Assembly: GCA_964477035.1 (NCBI GenBank)
Contig: CAYZCW010000014.1
Location: 1-58,784, forward strand
DNA length: 58,784 nt
Reading direction: 5' to 3'
Origin: SLSG01 sp964477035
GTDB taxonomy: Bacteria; Bacteroidota; Bacteroidia; Bacteroidales; UBA7960
Both the position numbers and the translations under genes were made by a program. A model generated the notes under the pieces. The model was given only the letters and a program-made list of their open reading frames with translations, did no database searches and was not told the DNA's origin. Of this stretch, positions 18,025 through 26,398 are shown piece by piece (position 1 is the first letter of the stretch; the number at the start of each line of letters is the position of its first letter).

Positions 18025-19107
18025 TTATAGGGCGTCCCCGATGACCTCCCGCATCCAGGAGGCACGGGATTCCATGTCCGCAATCAGGGCTTGCTGCACC
18101 CTGGTGCGGACCAGGTTGTGGTCTGCATAGGCCGTCTTGTAGTACACATCCCCGTTCAGGTAATCGGCCAGGAAGCGGATCCCCATGATATAGGTCATCA
18201 GCACCGGGGCCAGGTGGAAGCATTCCTTTTCCCGGGGGGTGGCCATGGGGCCGGCCTGTTGCATGTACGCCCGGGTGTAGGCCTCGAATGCCCAGGGTAC
18301 CAGGGTGGCTTTCCGGGGGTCCCGTTCATCCTCCCTCGCTGCGTTGGCCCCGGTGCGGATCGCGTCCCCGTAGTCATAGAACAGGGAACCCGGACCCACG
18401 GTGTCCAGGTCGATGACGGCCACGGCCTTCCTGTCGAGGAACAACAGGTTGTTGATCTTGGTGTCGTTGTGGACCACCCGCAGGGGAATCTCCCCCCTGT
18501 CTGCCAGGCGCTCCACCTGCCCCAGGGCATCTGCCCGCTCCTGAAAAAAGTCGACCACATCCCTGACCTGCTCCAGCCGGCCTGCACCGTTGTTTTCCAC
18601 GGCATCCCTTAGCTGCTGCAGGCGGAACGACAGCCGGTGAAAATCCGGGATGGCCTCTTTAAATCCTGCCGGATCCAGTTGCGAGCAGCTCCGGGCAAAC
18701 CATCCGAAGGCGTTGCCCGCCTGATGGGCCTGCCAGGGTTCTTCCACCAGCTCGATGGAGTGGGTTTGCGGGATGAACGCCATGGCCCGCCAGGCGCCGC
18801 CGTCCCGGTCGGTAAACAGGTACTCCCCGTTCCCGGCGGGCAGCAGGGCGGGGATCACGATGCCGTCCCCGCCGGTCCCGAGTGTCCGCTGAAGCCTCAG
18901 GTGGTTGGTGATGATGCCTGCCGGATCTTTAAATACCGAGGTGTTGATGCGTTGCAGGATGAAGGCCGTCGTCAAACATGCTGCCTCCGGTTCGACCTGC
19001 AGCAGGAAGGTGTCATTGATGTGCCCGTTCCCGTACGGGTGGATGCCGGTCACCTTCCGTCCGGGGAAGAACGTCCCGGTCACTTCATTATATGCGGTTT
19101 GTGCCAT
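18025..19107 (-). CDS. nahK: N-acetylhexosamine 1-kinase-like phosphotransferase (APH fold)
   Basis: A 360-residue cytoplasmic kinase of the aminoglycoside-phosphotransferase fold. Landmarks match bifidobacterial NahK: GNGHINDTFLL near residue 28, ILQRINTSVFKDPAGII, the catalytic loop RVVHNDTKINNLLF and the metal site AVIDLDTVGPGSLFYDYGDAIR. NahK phosphorylates GalNAc or GlcNAc at C1 for salvage to UDP-sugars. Here it starts 27 bp after the sugar importer and ends 13 bp before the GH109-type gene, so the three are surely one operon. A kinase for another sugar is possible. Confidence 0.82.
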   Translation of the reverse strand: MAQTAYNEVTGTFFPGRKVTGIHPYGNGHINDTFLLQVEPEAACLTTAFILQRINTSVFKDPAGIITNHLRLQRTLGTGGDGIVIPALLPAGNGEYLFTDRDGGAWRAMAFIPQTHSIELVEEPWQAHQAGNAFGWFARSCSQLDPAGFKEAIPDFHRLSFRLQQLRDAVENNGAGRLEQVRDVVDFFQERADALGQVERLADRGEIPLRVVHNDTKINNLLFLDRKAVAVIDLDTVGPGSLFYDYGDAIRTGANAAREDERDPRKATLVPWAFEAYTRAYMQQAGPMATPREKECFHLAPVLMTYIMGIRFLADYLNGDVYYKTAYADHNLVRTRVQQALIADMESRASWMREVIGDAL

Positions 19108-19134
19108 GATGCGGAGGATTTTTGTCCGTTGCCA

Positions 19135-20370
19135 TCACCGTGTCCGGATCCTGTGTCCGTGCAGTGCAAAATACATAATATACAAATAAGCGGGAAGGAG
19201 TATCCAGTAAGCGCGCTGGTAGTTGCCGACCACTTCCGGTCCGCCGTCCCCGAGTCCCACCAGGAATCCGAATAAAAGCGGAATGATTCCGCCTCCGACA
19301 ATGCCCATGACCAGCACGGAGGATCCGATCTTGGTGAACCGGCCCAGGTCGGCAATGGCCAGCGGCCAGATGGCGGGCCACATCAGGGAATTGGCAAAGC
19401 TGACCATCAGCAGGCAGAAAAAGGCATACCGGATGGGCAGCAGCACGAGCAGCAGGCTGGAAGCGATCCCGACCAGCGAAAAAAGGACCAGGGCCTGCTT
19501 CTGGGAAATGATCTTCGGGATGGTGAGCACCCCGAAAACATACCCGGCGATCAGTCCGACAGTCACAAACCCGGCATACCTCTCGATGTTCGGCTCATCC
19601 CCGAAGCTGGCCCGGGCAAAATCGATTATGGAAGCCATGGGCAGGATCTCTATGCCGGCATAAAGGAATATGGCCAGGGCACCCAGCAGCAGGTGCGGGA
19701 ACTGCAGGATGCTGCGCTTGTCCCTGGCATGATCCGACACCAGGTCAAGCGGGTCTTCCCCCCTTGCCTTTACTTCCGGAAGCGGGGCGAAATAGACGCC
19801 GATCCCCAGCAACAGCAGGATGCCTCCCACGATATAAAACGGCAGGATCACATCGCCCAGGCGGACCGCCTGCAGGTCTATGAACAGGCCCAGAAACAGC
19901 GGGGCCGCCCACCAGGCGAGCTTATTCAGTATGCCCATCAGACTCATCCTGACGGCCGCCGTTTCCAGGGGGCCCACGATCGTGATGTAGGGGTTTACCG
20001 CCGCCTGCAGCAAGGTGTTGCCGATGCCCCCGACAAACAGGGCCAGCAGGAACAAGGGGAAGCTGACGGTGGTGGCGGACGGGACAAACAGCAGCATGCC
20101 GGCGCCCATGATGGCAAAGGCGGCGACCATGGCCCTGCGGTAGCCGATGCGGGAGATGGCCCAGGCGGACGGCCTGCCAAAGATCACGAAGGCCGAGAAG
20201 ATGGCTGCGGTGACCAGGTAGGATTCCCCGACCCCCAGGTCAAATGCGGAGCGCAGGGCCGGGGTGAGGAAGCCGCTGATGCCGATGCCGAAGCCGATCA
20301 CAAAGAAGACCCCCCCGATGATGAGCAGGGGGACCAGATAGGTCTTTCCGGGGGCCGTCTGGTGTTGCAT
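19135..20370 (-). CDS. FucP/NagP-like sugar MFS transporter
   Basis: A 411-residue MFS protein with 12 predicted helices and the FucP-family N-terminal signature (FFVIGFGIGISGFLTPALR) and GGIGNTLLQAAVNPYI after helix 4, both typical of fucose, glucose/galactose or N-acetylglucosamine importers of Bacteroidota. The second half contains SFANSLMWPAIWPLAIADLG, also family-typical. Being first in an operon with a HexNAc-1-kinase-like gene and a GH109-type gene, it probably imports GalNAc or a related N-acetylhexosamine; the specificity is inferred from context. The leader just before the ATG carries AAACAAACCAC. Confidence 0.85.
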   Translation of the reverse strand: MQHQTAPGKTYLVPLLIIGGVFFVIGFGIGISGFLTPALRSAFDLGVGESYLVTAAIFSAFVIFGRPSAWAISRIGYRRAMVAAFAIMGAGMLLFVPSATTVSFPLFLLALFVGGIGNTLLQAAVNPYITIVGPLETAAVRMSLMGILNKLAWWAAPLFLGLFIDLQAVRLGDVILPFYIVGGILLLLGIGVYFAPLPEVKARGEDPLDLVSDHARDKRSILQFPHLLLGALAIFLYAGIEILPMASIIDFARASFGDEPNIERYAGFVTVGLIAGYVFGVLTIPKIISQKQALVLFSLVGIASSLLLVLLPIRYAFFCLLMVSFANSLMWPAIWPLAIADLGRFTKIGSSVLVMGIVGGGIIPLLFGFLVGLGDGGPEVVGNYQRAYWILLPAYLYIMYFALHGHRIRTR

Positions 20371-20429
20371 GTGGTTTGTTTATTGGCTTGTACAGGGTCT
20401 GCTTTTTTGGGGCCTGGCACGCTTTCAGG

Positions 20430-21155
20430 TTATTTTCCTTCCTTTTCAGGTCCCGCGTTCACAGAAAAATATTGTTCGATCTCCTCCAGTCCGTCTTCCG
20501 GCAGGCGGATGTCCCGCACGATCTTTCCGCGTTCCAGCAAAATGATGCGGGTGCAGATTTCCGTGATGTGGTTCAGGTTGTGGCTGGACAGCAGCATGGT
20601 GGTGCCCCGGGATTCGTTTTCCTGTTGAAGCATCCTTTTGATCAGGATCTGGGAGCTGGGATCCAGGAAGTTAAACGGCTCGTCGAGCACCAGCAGGGCG
20701 GGCCGTACCATCATGGCGGCGATGATCCCGATCTTCTGCCGGTTGCCGGTGGAGAACTGCCGGATGTATTTCTTCTGGCCCAGGATCTCCCCGTTCATGA
20801 AGCGGGCAAACGCCTCCAGGCTTTCATCCGTTTGCGCCGGGGACAGCCCGTAAAGCCTGCCGGTGAAGTGGAAAAACTCTTCCGGGCTGAGGAAGTCGAT
20901 CAGGAACCCTTCGTCCAGAAAACTCCCGGTTTTCGGTTTCCAGTGATCGCTGCCGGCCACCTCCCTGCCGGCGGTTTGGATGCTGCCCGATGTGGCGCGG
21001 ATCAGGTCGAGCAGCAGCCGGAAAAGCGTGGTTTTCCCGGCCCCGTTGTTGCCGATGATGCCGACCAGCTCCCCGGCCCGGACCGCCAGGTGCGAAATGT
21101 CCAGGGCCTTTTGCTTCCCATAGTCTTTCCTGAGGTGGTTTACGAGAATTTCCAT
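20430..21155 (-). CDS. ABC transporter ATP-binding protein
   Basis: A 241-residue ATPase: Walker A GIIGNNGAGKTT, Walker B ALLVLDEPF, and a switch histidine in LLSSHNL. The signature motif is degenerate (FSTGNRQK in place of LSGGQ). It follows a DUF5687 permease whose stop codon lies within 2 bp of this start (ATG 21155; an ATG at 21167 would overlap), so the two form one exporter. The substrate is unknown. The protein lacks membrane segments and is about the minimal length for an ABC ATPase. Confidence 0.92.
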   Translation of the reverse strand: MEILVNHLRKDYGKQKALDISHLAVRAGELVGIIGNNGAGKTTLFRLLLDLIRATSGSIQTAGREVAGSDHWKPKTGSFLDEGFLIDFLSPEEFFHFTGRLYGLSPAQTDESLEAFARFMNGEILGQKKYIRQFSTGNRQKIGIIAAMMVRPALLVLDEPFNFLDPSSQILIKRMLQQENESRGTTMLLSSHNLNHITEICTRIILLERGKIVRDIRLPEDGLEEIEQYFSVNAGPEKEGK

Positions 21156-21156
21156 A

Positions 21157-22635
21157 TCACTTCTCACGGTATTTGTCCAGGTTGCGGTATTTTTTTTTCA
21201 TGAAACGGCGGGCTACGTCGGCGGTCCAGGCCGGGGCAGCCACCAGGAAGGCAAGGCCTGTAAGGCCTGCCGCCAGGGAGAATCCCATGGGGTGCGCCAT
21301 CGGGAGGAGACTGCCCGCGATGTGCAGGGGGATGGTGGTCATGAATATCAGGATGATGATAAAGAACAGGGTGCCGCTGGTCCCCTCAAAATTAAACAAT
21401 GCCCGCAGGTTGGGGTCGATCCGGGTGGAGTTCCCCAGCCCGGCATAAAAGAGCAGGCAGAACACGGGTCCGACGGCATACAGGAACACCCCCGCCAGGT
21501 AAGGATACAGCCCCGGCTTGAAGACAAGCACCAGGGGTGTCAGGAGGAGAAACTGCAGGAGGGCGGTCAGGACATGAAATCCGTACCTGGCGCGCACCAC
21601 GGTTTCCATGGGCAGGTCCCGGGAGGCGATGTAGTCGAAAAAACGGCTTTCCCAGGAGAAGACGTACTGCAGGTGTACGAAGCCGTAGGAGCCCATCCCC
21701 ATAAGCAGGAAGGGGGTCATGGCCGTCAGGGTGCCCTCGGGGGCGGTCAGCAGGAGGTACAAAACGACGGCCATCATCAGGGGAATCTGCAGGAAGTTCT
21801 GGCGCGACCGCTTGTTGCGGATGATGAGTTTCCACTCCATGTCCCACAGCATGCCCCAGTGCGGGACCCGCAGGAGCAGGGCGGACAGGGGTCCGGCGGT
21901 GGCCGGAAGGCTCCGGTCTTCCTGGCTCCCTGTTTCATAGAACCCGGCCTCCAGACCCCGGCGGACCAGGGGCTGGGCCACGGCGATGAGTGCGCCCATC
22001 ACCAGAAACACCCCGGGCCGGCCTTCCATCAAAGCATGGCCCAGCCTCAGGGAGAACGCCATCAGTTCCTCCCGGAAGAACCATGCTGCGGGAAGCAGCA
22101 AGCCCAGCACCAGGGCAACGACCAGCATGGAGCGGCTGTTCCTTTTTCCGTGGGTTTTCAGCAGCAGCCCCAGGGAGTGGCTGATGCCCGACAACAGAAG
22201 GCAGCCGGTGATGACATGCCAGAAGGCCTGGGGGGAGTGGGCCGTTCGCAGGAAGAAGGGAACCAGCAGGGCCAGCAGGTAGATGTTGTACGGGCTGAAC
22301 CAGGATCGGGCCAGGGTGAGGGCAGCCAGGCGGCTGCGCCGCAGCGGCAGGTGGAGGTAGGGGGCGATGGCCTGGCGGGGGACCGGCTGACTGAACAGGC
22401 GGAGGCTCAGATCCCCGGCATACAAAAGCAGCAGGTAGGCAAAAAACACGTCGTTGGGATGCCTGTCCGGGAATTGGTTTTGCAGGATGCCGGGCAGGGC
22501 GCTGCCCGCCATGTACAGGTACAGCAACAGGGTCAGTAACACGAAGGCGATCAGGGCCTTGATGCCCATGCTCCTGCTGAAATAATGGGCGCGTATGAAA
22601 CCCAGCCAGCCGTGGCGCAGTAACGCAGCGATCAT
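21157..22635 (-). CDS. DUF5687 ABC transporter permease
   Basis: A 492-residue protein with about 12 hydrophobic segments, of the DUF5687 family found with ABC ATPases in Bacteroidota. Recognisable parts are the N-terminal RHGWLGFIRAHYFSRSMGIKAL and the mid-protein DMEWKLIIRNKRSRQNFLQIPL, followed by FVHLQYVFSWESRFFDYIASRDLPM. The C-terminal basic tail (FMKKKYRNLDKYREK) reaches the start of the ATPase. The start at 22635 is chosen because upstream in-frame sequence is GC-rich and low in protein-like character. Function: membrane half of an exporter of unknown cargo. Confidence 0.85.
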   Translation of the reverse strand: MIAALLRHGWLGFIRAHYFSRSMGIKALIAFVLLTLLLYLYMAGSALPGILQNQFPDRHPNDVFFAYLLLLYAGDLSLRLFSQPVPRQAIAPYLHLPLRRSRLAALTLARSWFSPYNIYLLALLVPFFLRTAHSPQAFWHVITGCLLLSGISHSLGLLLKTHGKRNSRSMLVVALVLGLLLPAAWFFREELMAFSLRLGHALMEGRPGVFLVMGALIAVAQPLVRRGLEAGFYETGSQEDRSLPATAGPLSALLLRVPHWGMLWDMEWKLIIRNKRSRQNFLQIPLMMAVVLYLLLTAPEGTLTAMTPFLLMGMGSYGFVHLQYVFSWESRFFDYIASRDLPMETVVRARYGFHVLTALLQFLLLTPLVLVFKPGLYPYLAGVFLYAVGPVFCLLFYAGLGNSTRIDPNLRALFNFEGTSGTLFFIIILIFMTTIPLHIAGSLLPMAHPMGFSLAAGLTGLAFLVAAPAWTADVARRFMKKKYRNLDKYREK

Positions 22636-22859
22636 ATACCCGGAAGTATTTTGGCCTGCAATGTACGTTTTTTTTGCGTAGGAGCATGCAGGGCCGCCGG
22701 GGATGCCTGGTCGCGGGAAGGGGCCGCCGGACACCGGCCCATGCGGCGGGCCGGGGCCAGCCACCAGGGAAAATAGCCTGCGGGCGGGTCAGTTCCTTGC
22801 CCTGCCTTCAATCAAAATCCTGTTTCGGTTGTTTAACAAAAAACCAAAAACCCCATCCG
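22636..22859. other. Divergent intergenic region, 224 bp
   Basis: Between the leftward DUF5687 permease and the rightward metallo-hydrolase. It contains a run of eight T (22668-22675) and an AT-rich patch next to the permease, then GC-rich sequence without a convincing gene. The last 25 bases before the ATG at 22860 are A/C-rich (AAAAAACCAAAAACCCC). No perfect TAnnTTTG box was found on either strand. Confidence 0.5.
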
Positions 22860-23738
22860 ATGAGCACATTGAAAAAAATGACATGGTTCTTTATAATGCT
22901 GCCCCTGGCCGGTTACGGGCAGCGCGACTGGTCGGCTGCCACGGTGGAAACCACCCGGATGGCCGAGGGAGTCTACCGCCTGTTTGTGGACGGGAGGGTG
23001 TCGGTGACCGCTTTCACCGGGGAGGACGGCGTGCTTTTGGTCGATGCCGCCTACGAGCAGACCGTGCCCCAATTGCAGGCCGCCGTGGCAGCCCTGTCCG
23101 ATAAGCCCATCCGTTACCTTGTCAACACCCACATCCACGGAGACCATACCGGGGGCAACCTGGGACTGGGGCGGGGGGTGGACATCATTGCCCACCACAA
23201 TGTGAAGGCCTTTCTCGGACGGGACAGGCAGCAGGGGGGACAGTCTCTACCCGGCTTTCCGGCCTGGGCCCAGCCCAATATCAGCTTTTCCGACGAACTG
23301 GAGCTGGTTTTCAACGGGCAGGTCCTGAAGATGCGGCACCTGCCCGGGGGGCATACCGACAGCGACCTCGTTGTTTATTTTCCTGACAGCCGGGTGCTGG
23401 TCGCCGGCGACCTGCTGTTTGCCGGCAACTTCCCCTATGTGGATACCGGGAACGGGGGCCATCCGATCACCTTCCTTGAGAACCTCGACAAGATCATTTC
23501 CGGGTATCCGGATGCCCTTGTCATCAACGGAGGGCACGGTCCGTTGTATACGATGGAGGAACTGAAGGCTTACCGCCAGACCCTGCAGGATACGGTGGAG
23601 GCGGTCCGGGCGGCCAAAGAAAGGGGACTGTCCGCCGAAGAGGCCAGGAAGGCCCGGGTGCTGCAGCCCTGGGAGGACATGGGGCGGTTTTTCATCACGG
23701 AGGACCGCTGGATCGATACTTTGTACCCCTTCCTCTGA
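22860..23738 (+). CDS. Exported metallo-beta-lactamase-fold hydrolase
   Basis: A 292-residue protein with a short signal peptide (MSTLKKMTWFFIMLPLAGYG). The metal-binding motif THIHGDHTGGN is near residue 86, further ligands are likely in LPGGHTDSDLV, VAGDLLFAG and NGGHGPLY. The arrangement matches class B-like periplasmic MBL-fold hydrolases rather than a specific known family, and an acquired beta-lactamase is unlikely because it lacks close family hallmarks and sits among core genes. Substrate unknown. The A/C-rich leader supports the ATG at 22860; the reading frame upstream to 22674 is not protein-like. Confidence 0.85.
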   Translation: MSTLKKMTWFFIMLPLAGYGQRDWSAATVETTRMAEGVYRLFVDGRVSVTAFTGEDGVLLVDAAYEQTVPQLQAAVAALSDKPIRYLVNTHIHGDHTGGNLGLGRGVDIIAHHNVKAFLGRDRQQGGQSLPGFPAWAQPNISFSDELELVFNGQVLKMRHLPGGHTDSDLVVYFPDSRVLVAGDLLFAGNFPYVDTGNGGHPITFLENLDKIISGYPDALVINGGHGPLYTMEELKAYRQTLQDTVEAVRAAKERGLSAEEARKARVLQPWEDMGRFFITEDRWIDTLYPFL

Positions 23739-23810
23739 CCTGTTCACAGGCGGCATGATGGTTGGGCCGGGAGATTGGCCCGCCCCGGATAAATTTATCG
23801 CCCATGGGCT

Positions 23811-24473
23811 TTAACCCGGCGGTCTTTTCATTTCCATCAGGATGCGGAAGGTCCGGTGGATGTCCTGTTCCGATACCACGATGCTTACCTCGTTCGAGGT
23901 GGATATCACCTCGCACACATTGATCCCTTCCCATGCCAGGCTTTTCAGTATGTAATAATAGACCCCCGGCACCTCGGTATTGTGGCTGGGCAGGCGCAAG
24001 GTGACGGATCCCAGGCGGTTTTTAACCGACAACAACTTCTCCCCATCGAACAGGCGGCCAATGACCCCATCCAGGGATGAGCCGGCCACAATGGTGGTCT
24101 CGTACACTCCCTGGGAGAAGGTGTAGAAAACCTCCCTGGCTTCGGCCAGCTCCTCCATGAGCCGGCGCTGGCAGGCTGTGAGGGTCGCGGAGTTCTCAAA
24201 AGTATGGTCGGAGAGCCCGGACCGTACGATGATGTCTCCCAGTGCATTCATGAAGGCGCGTATTCCCTTGCTTATGCGGATGTTGCCAGTCGAGGGCCGG
24301 CGGTGGATGGCCATGATGATGGCATTCTCTCCCGCCTCCTTGCGGGCCAGGCGGCATACCTCGGGCCGGATTTTCCTGGCCAGGGAGGACAGATTGATCA
24401 GTCCTTCGGAGATCGCCTCCTCCAGAAAAGGGGAGCGCCGGATGACCTCATTCACGGCTTCGGACAGGTTCAT
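23811..24473 (-). CDS. Stand-alone ACT-domain protein divergent from lysA
   Basis: A 220-residue cytoplasmic protein. The N-terminal two thirds are helical (MNLSEAVNEVIRRSPFLEEAISEGLINLSSLARKI as the first block) and of no family I can name. The C-terminal about 65 residues (HNTEVPGVYYYILKSLAWEGINVCEVISTSNEVSIVVSEQDIHRTFRIL) have the beta-alpha-beta pattern and EVISTSNEVSIVV strand of aspartokinase ACT domains. The start at 24473 is used; its leader has ACAAACCAATCACAGG. Being divergent from lysA over a shared 144-bp region, it may sense lysine or a related amino acid, which is inference only. Confidence 0.7.
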   Translation of the reverse strand: MNLSEAVNEVIRRSPFLEEAISEGLINLSSLARKIRPEVCRLARKEAGENAIIMAIHRRPSTGNIRISKGIRAFMNALGDIIVRSGLSDHTFENSATLTACQRRLMEELAEAREVFYTFSQGVYETTIVAGSSLDGVIGRLFDGEKLLSVKNRLGSVTLRLPSHNTEVPGVYYYILKSLAWEGINVCEVISTSNEVSIVVSEQDIHRTFRILMEMKRPPG

Positions 24474-24532
24474 GGCCTGTGATTGGTTTGTCCGGCCAGC
24501 CCATTGTATGTCCGGATGTTAAAAATTTAACA

Positions 24533-24540
24533 CAAATGTA
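24533..24540 (-). promoter_or_regulatory. Candidate TAnnTTTG promoter box for the ACT gene
   Basis: On the minus strand it reads TACATTTG, 60 bp before the ATG at 24473. It overlaps the first of two tandem 10-bp repeats. Confidence 0.55.
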
Positions 24541-24553
24541 TAAAAATGTATAA
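24534..24553. repeat. Two tandem 10-bp repeats in the ACT-lysA divergent region
   Basis: AAATGTATAA occurs twice without spacer at 24534-24543 and 24544-24553, in a strongly AT-rich island between GC-rich genes. Its position over the leftward promoter box suggests an operator or simply a promoter duplication. Confidence 0.7.
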
Positions 24554-24589
24554 ATCATTGAAAAATTTTTTGGTCTGGCCTTCCTGGCG

Positions 24590-24597
24590 TTCATTTG
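24590..24597 (+). promoter_or_regulatory. Possible promoter box for lysA
   Basis: TTCATTTG, one mismatch from TAnnTTTG, with a TTTG at 24569-24572 (17 bp upstream). It would give a leader of about 15-18 bases to the lysA ATG. Confidence 0.3.
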
Positions 24598-24617
24598 CAG
24601 AAAAATTCTGACAGGCG

Positions 24618-25820
24618 ATGGACTGTACCGGCATTGAAACCCCCTTCTATCTTTACGACACAGGACTCCTGGAACGCACCCTGGGTGCGGCTTGTGATGC
24701 TTCCTCCCGTTTTGGTTACGAATTGCACTACGCCGTCAAGGCAAACCACCAGCCGGAGGTGCTTGCACGGATCGCGGCCCGGGGGCTGGGTGCTGACTGT
24801 GTGAGCGGGGGGGAGGTGGCTGCTGCCATGGATGCCGGATTCCGGCCCGGGTCCATCGTATTTGCAGGAGTAGGCAAGACAGATGAGGAAATCGTGCTGG
24901 CCCTGGAGAACCGTGTCGGTTGCATTCATTGCGAATCACTGCAGGAACTGGAGATCGTCGCTGGCCTGGCCCGGCAAATGGGTCACCGGGCCCGTGTGGC
25001 GCTGAGGGTGAATCCGGAGGTCGATGCCCAAACCCACCGCCTCATCACCACCGGTCTGGCAGAAAACAAGTTCGGCATTCCCCTGACGCAGTTGCAGCCT
25101 GCCCTGGAGATTTGTAAGCGGGAGGAGGCCCTGGTGCTGGAAGGACTGCACTTTCATATCGGTTCCCAGATCCTGGAGGAAGGGCCGTTTGTGGCCCTCT
25201 GCCGCAAGGCCAGTGACATCTGGCGGGAATTCCGCCTGGATGCACACGGGGCGATGAGCCTGAATCTGGGCGGGGGACTCGGCATCCATTACGAAGACCC
25301 CCGCGGCCATCCGGTTCCTGACTTCCATGGCTTCTTCAGTCTGTTCGACCGCCACCTGCAGGTGCCGCCCCAGGTGAAAATCCGCTTTGAACCTGGCCGC
25401 AGCATCGTCGGGCAATGCGCCTCCCTCATCACCCGGGTGTTGTTTGTAAAGGAAGGGATTCAACGCTTGTTTTTAGTTGTCGATGCCGGCATGACGGAGT
25501 TATTGCGGCCCGCCCTGTACCAGGCCCGGCACCATATAGACAACCTGAGTTCCCGGGCAGGTGTCAGGAGGTACCACGTGGTGGGCCCTGCCTGTGAAAC
25601 GACCGATTCCTTTGGCACAGACGTATCCCTGCCCCTGGCACGAAGGGGCGACCTGCTGGCCATCCGCTCCTGCGGGGCCTACGGGCAGTCCATGTCGTTG
25701 CGATACAACCTGAGAAGAGAAGCCCCGGCCTATTATTATGAGGAAAACCCTTTCCCGGGGCCGCCGGCCGGCAGGGAACCGGCCCGGACCGGTGAACTTT
25801 CTCCTGCTGTGCTTGTTTAA
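24618..25820 (+). CDS. lysA: Diaminopimelate decarboxylase
   Basis: A 400-residue fold-type III PLP enzyme catalysing the last step of lysine synthesis from meso-diaminopimelate. The PLP lysine is Lys41 in YAVKAN; other family motifs are HFHIGSQI, NLGGGLGI, FEPGRSIVG and the substrate/second-subunit loop GPACETTDSFG, followed by GAYGQSMSLRYN. In some Bacteroidota lysA is fused to aspartokinase; here it is a separate gene, with a separate ACT protein transcribed divergently. The C-terminal 25 residues are proline- and glycine-rich and probably disordered. Confidence 0.96.
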   Translation: MDCTGIETPFYLYDTGLLERTLGAACDASSRFGYELHYAVKANHQPEVLARIAARGLGADCVSGGEVAAAMDAGFRPGSIVFAGVGKTDEEIVLALENRVGCIHCESLQELEIVAGLARQMGHRARVALRVNPEVDAQTHRLITTGLAENKFGIPLTQLQPALEICKREEALVLEGLHFHIGSQILEEGPFVALCRKASDIWREFRLDAHGAMSLNLGGGLGIHYEDPRGHPVPDFHGFFSLFDRHLQVPPQVKIRFEPGRSIVGQCASLITRVLFVKEGIQRLFLVVDAGMTELLRPALYQARHHIDNLSSRAGVRRYHVVGPACETTDSFGTDVSLPLARRGDLLAIRSCGAYGQSMSLRYNLRREAPAYYYEENPFPGPPAGREPARTGELSPAVLV

Positions 25821-25919
25821 TGTTCGTGAGATAAAAATTAAACACTTGTTTTGGGTCTGGGTACCGGGTGGAGCATACCTGCCTGGCCGGCGCACCTCCC
25901 GAACCAATTGTTTTTTACG

Positions 25920-25927
25920 TACCTTTG
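25920..25927 (+). promoter_or_regulatory. Candidate TAnnTTTG promoter box for the pterin synthase-folE pair
   Basis: TACCTTTG. With transcription starting a few bases downstream it would exclude an upstream ATG at 25929 and select the ATG at 25959 of the pterin synthase gene. Confidence 0.6.
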
Positions 25928-25958
25928 TATGCCCCAGCAAACTAAAGATACCCCGGCC

Positions 25959-26387
25959 ATGGTACATATCACCCGCAGGGAGACCTTTAATGCCGCGCAC
26001 CGGCTGTTCCGGCCTGAATGGGACGATGCCAGGAACCTGGAGGTCTTCGGGAAATGCTCCAATCCTCAATGGCACGGCCACAATTACGTGCTGTATGTGA
26101 CCGTCAAGGGTCCGGTGGACCCCCACACGGGCTTTGTGGTCAACCTGAAAGCCCTCAGCGGGTTGATCCGTGAGCAGGTGATCAGCAAGCTGGATCATGC
26201 CAACATCAACGTGGAGGTGGATTTCATGAAGGGGCGCATGGCCTCCTCGGAGAACCTGGCCGTGGGCATCTGGGAGCAGCTGGAGAAACCCATCAGGGAG
26301 CTTGGCGCGGTCCTGCACCGTGTCAGGCTGGAAGAAACCGAAAACAATTTCGTGGAATATTTTGGAAAGAATTCCAACCAATCTTAA
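25959..26387 (+). CDS. 6-pyruvoyltetrahydropterin synthase / 6-carboxytetrahydropterin synthase family
   Basis: A 142-residue T-fold enzyme acting on 7,8-dihydroneopterin triphosphate. Zinc ligands are His14, His39 and His41, and the catalytic Cys33 lies in GKCSNPQWHGHNY. The spacing CxxxxxHGH is that of biopterin-type (PTPS-II) enzymes; QueD has CxxxHGH. Further similarity to animal PTPS is seen in PHTGFVVNLKAL, KLDHANINVEV and SSENLAVGIWEQL. The promoter box at 25920 decides the start at 25959 (MVHITRR). folE follows after 11 bp, so the substrate-making and substrate-using enzymes are cotranscribed. Annotation pipelines would probably call it queD. Confidence 0.85.
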   Translation: MVHITRRETFNAAHRLFRPEWDDARNLEVFGKCSNPQWHGHNYVLYVTVKGPVDPHTGFVVNLKALSGLIREQVISKLDHANINVEVDFMKGRMASSENLAVGIWEQLEKPIRELGAVLHRVRLEETENNFVEYFGKNSNQS

Positions 26388-26398
26388 TACCGGGCGAT

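Noticed and set aside
22860..23738. Acquired antibiotic-resistance metallo-beta-lactamase
   Set aside because: The fold is very broad; there is no mobile context and the sequence does not match a resistance family I recognise.
25821..25919. preQ1 or other riboswitch before the pterin synthase
   Set aside because: No convincing pseudoknot or aptamer core, and the promoter box lies downstream of this stretch, so it would not be transcribed with the gene.
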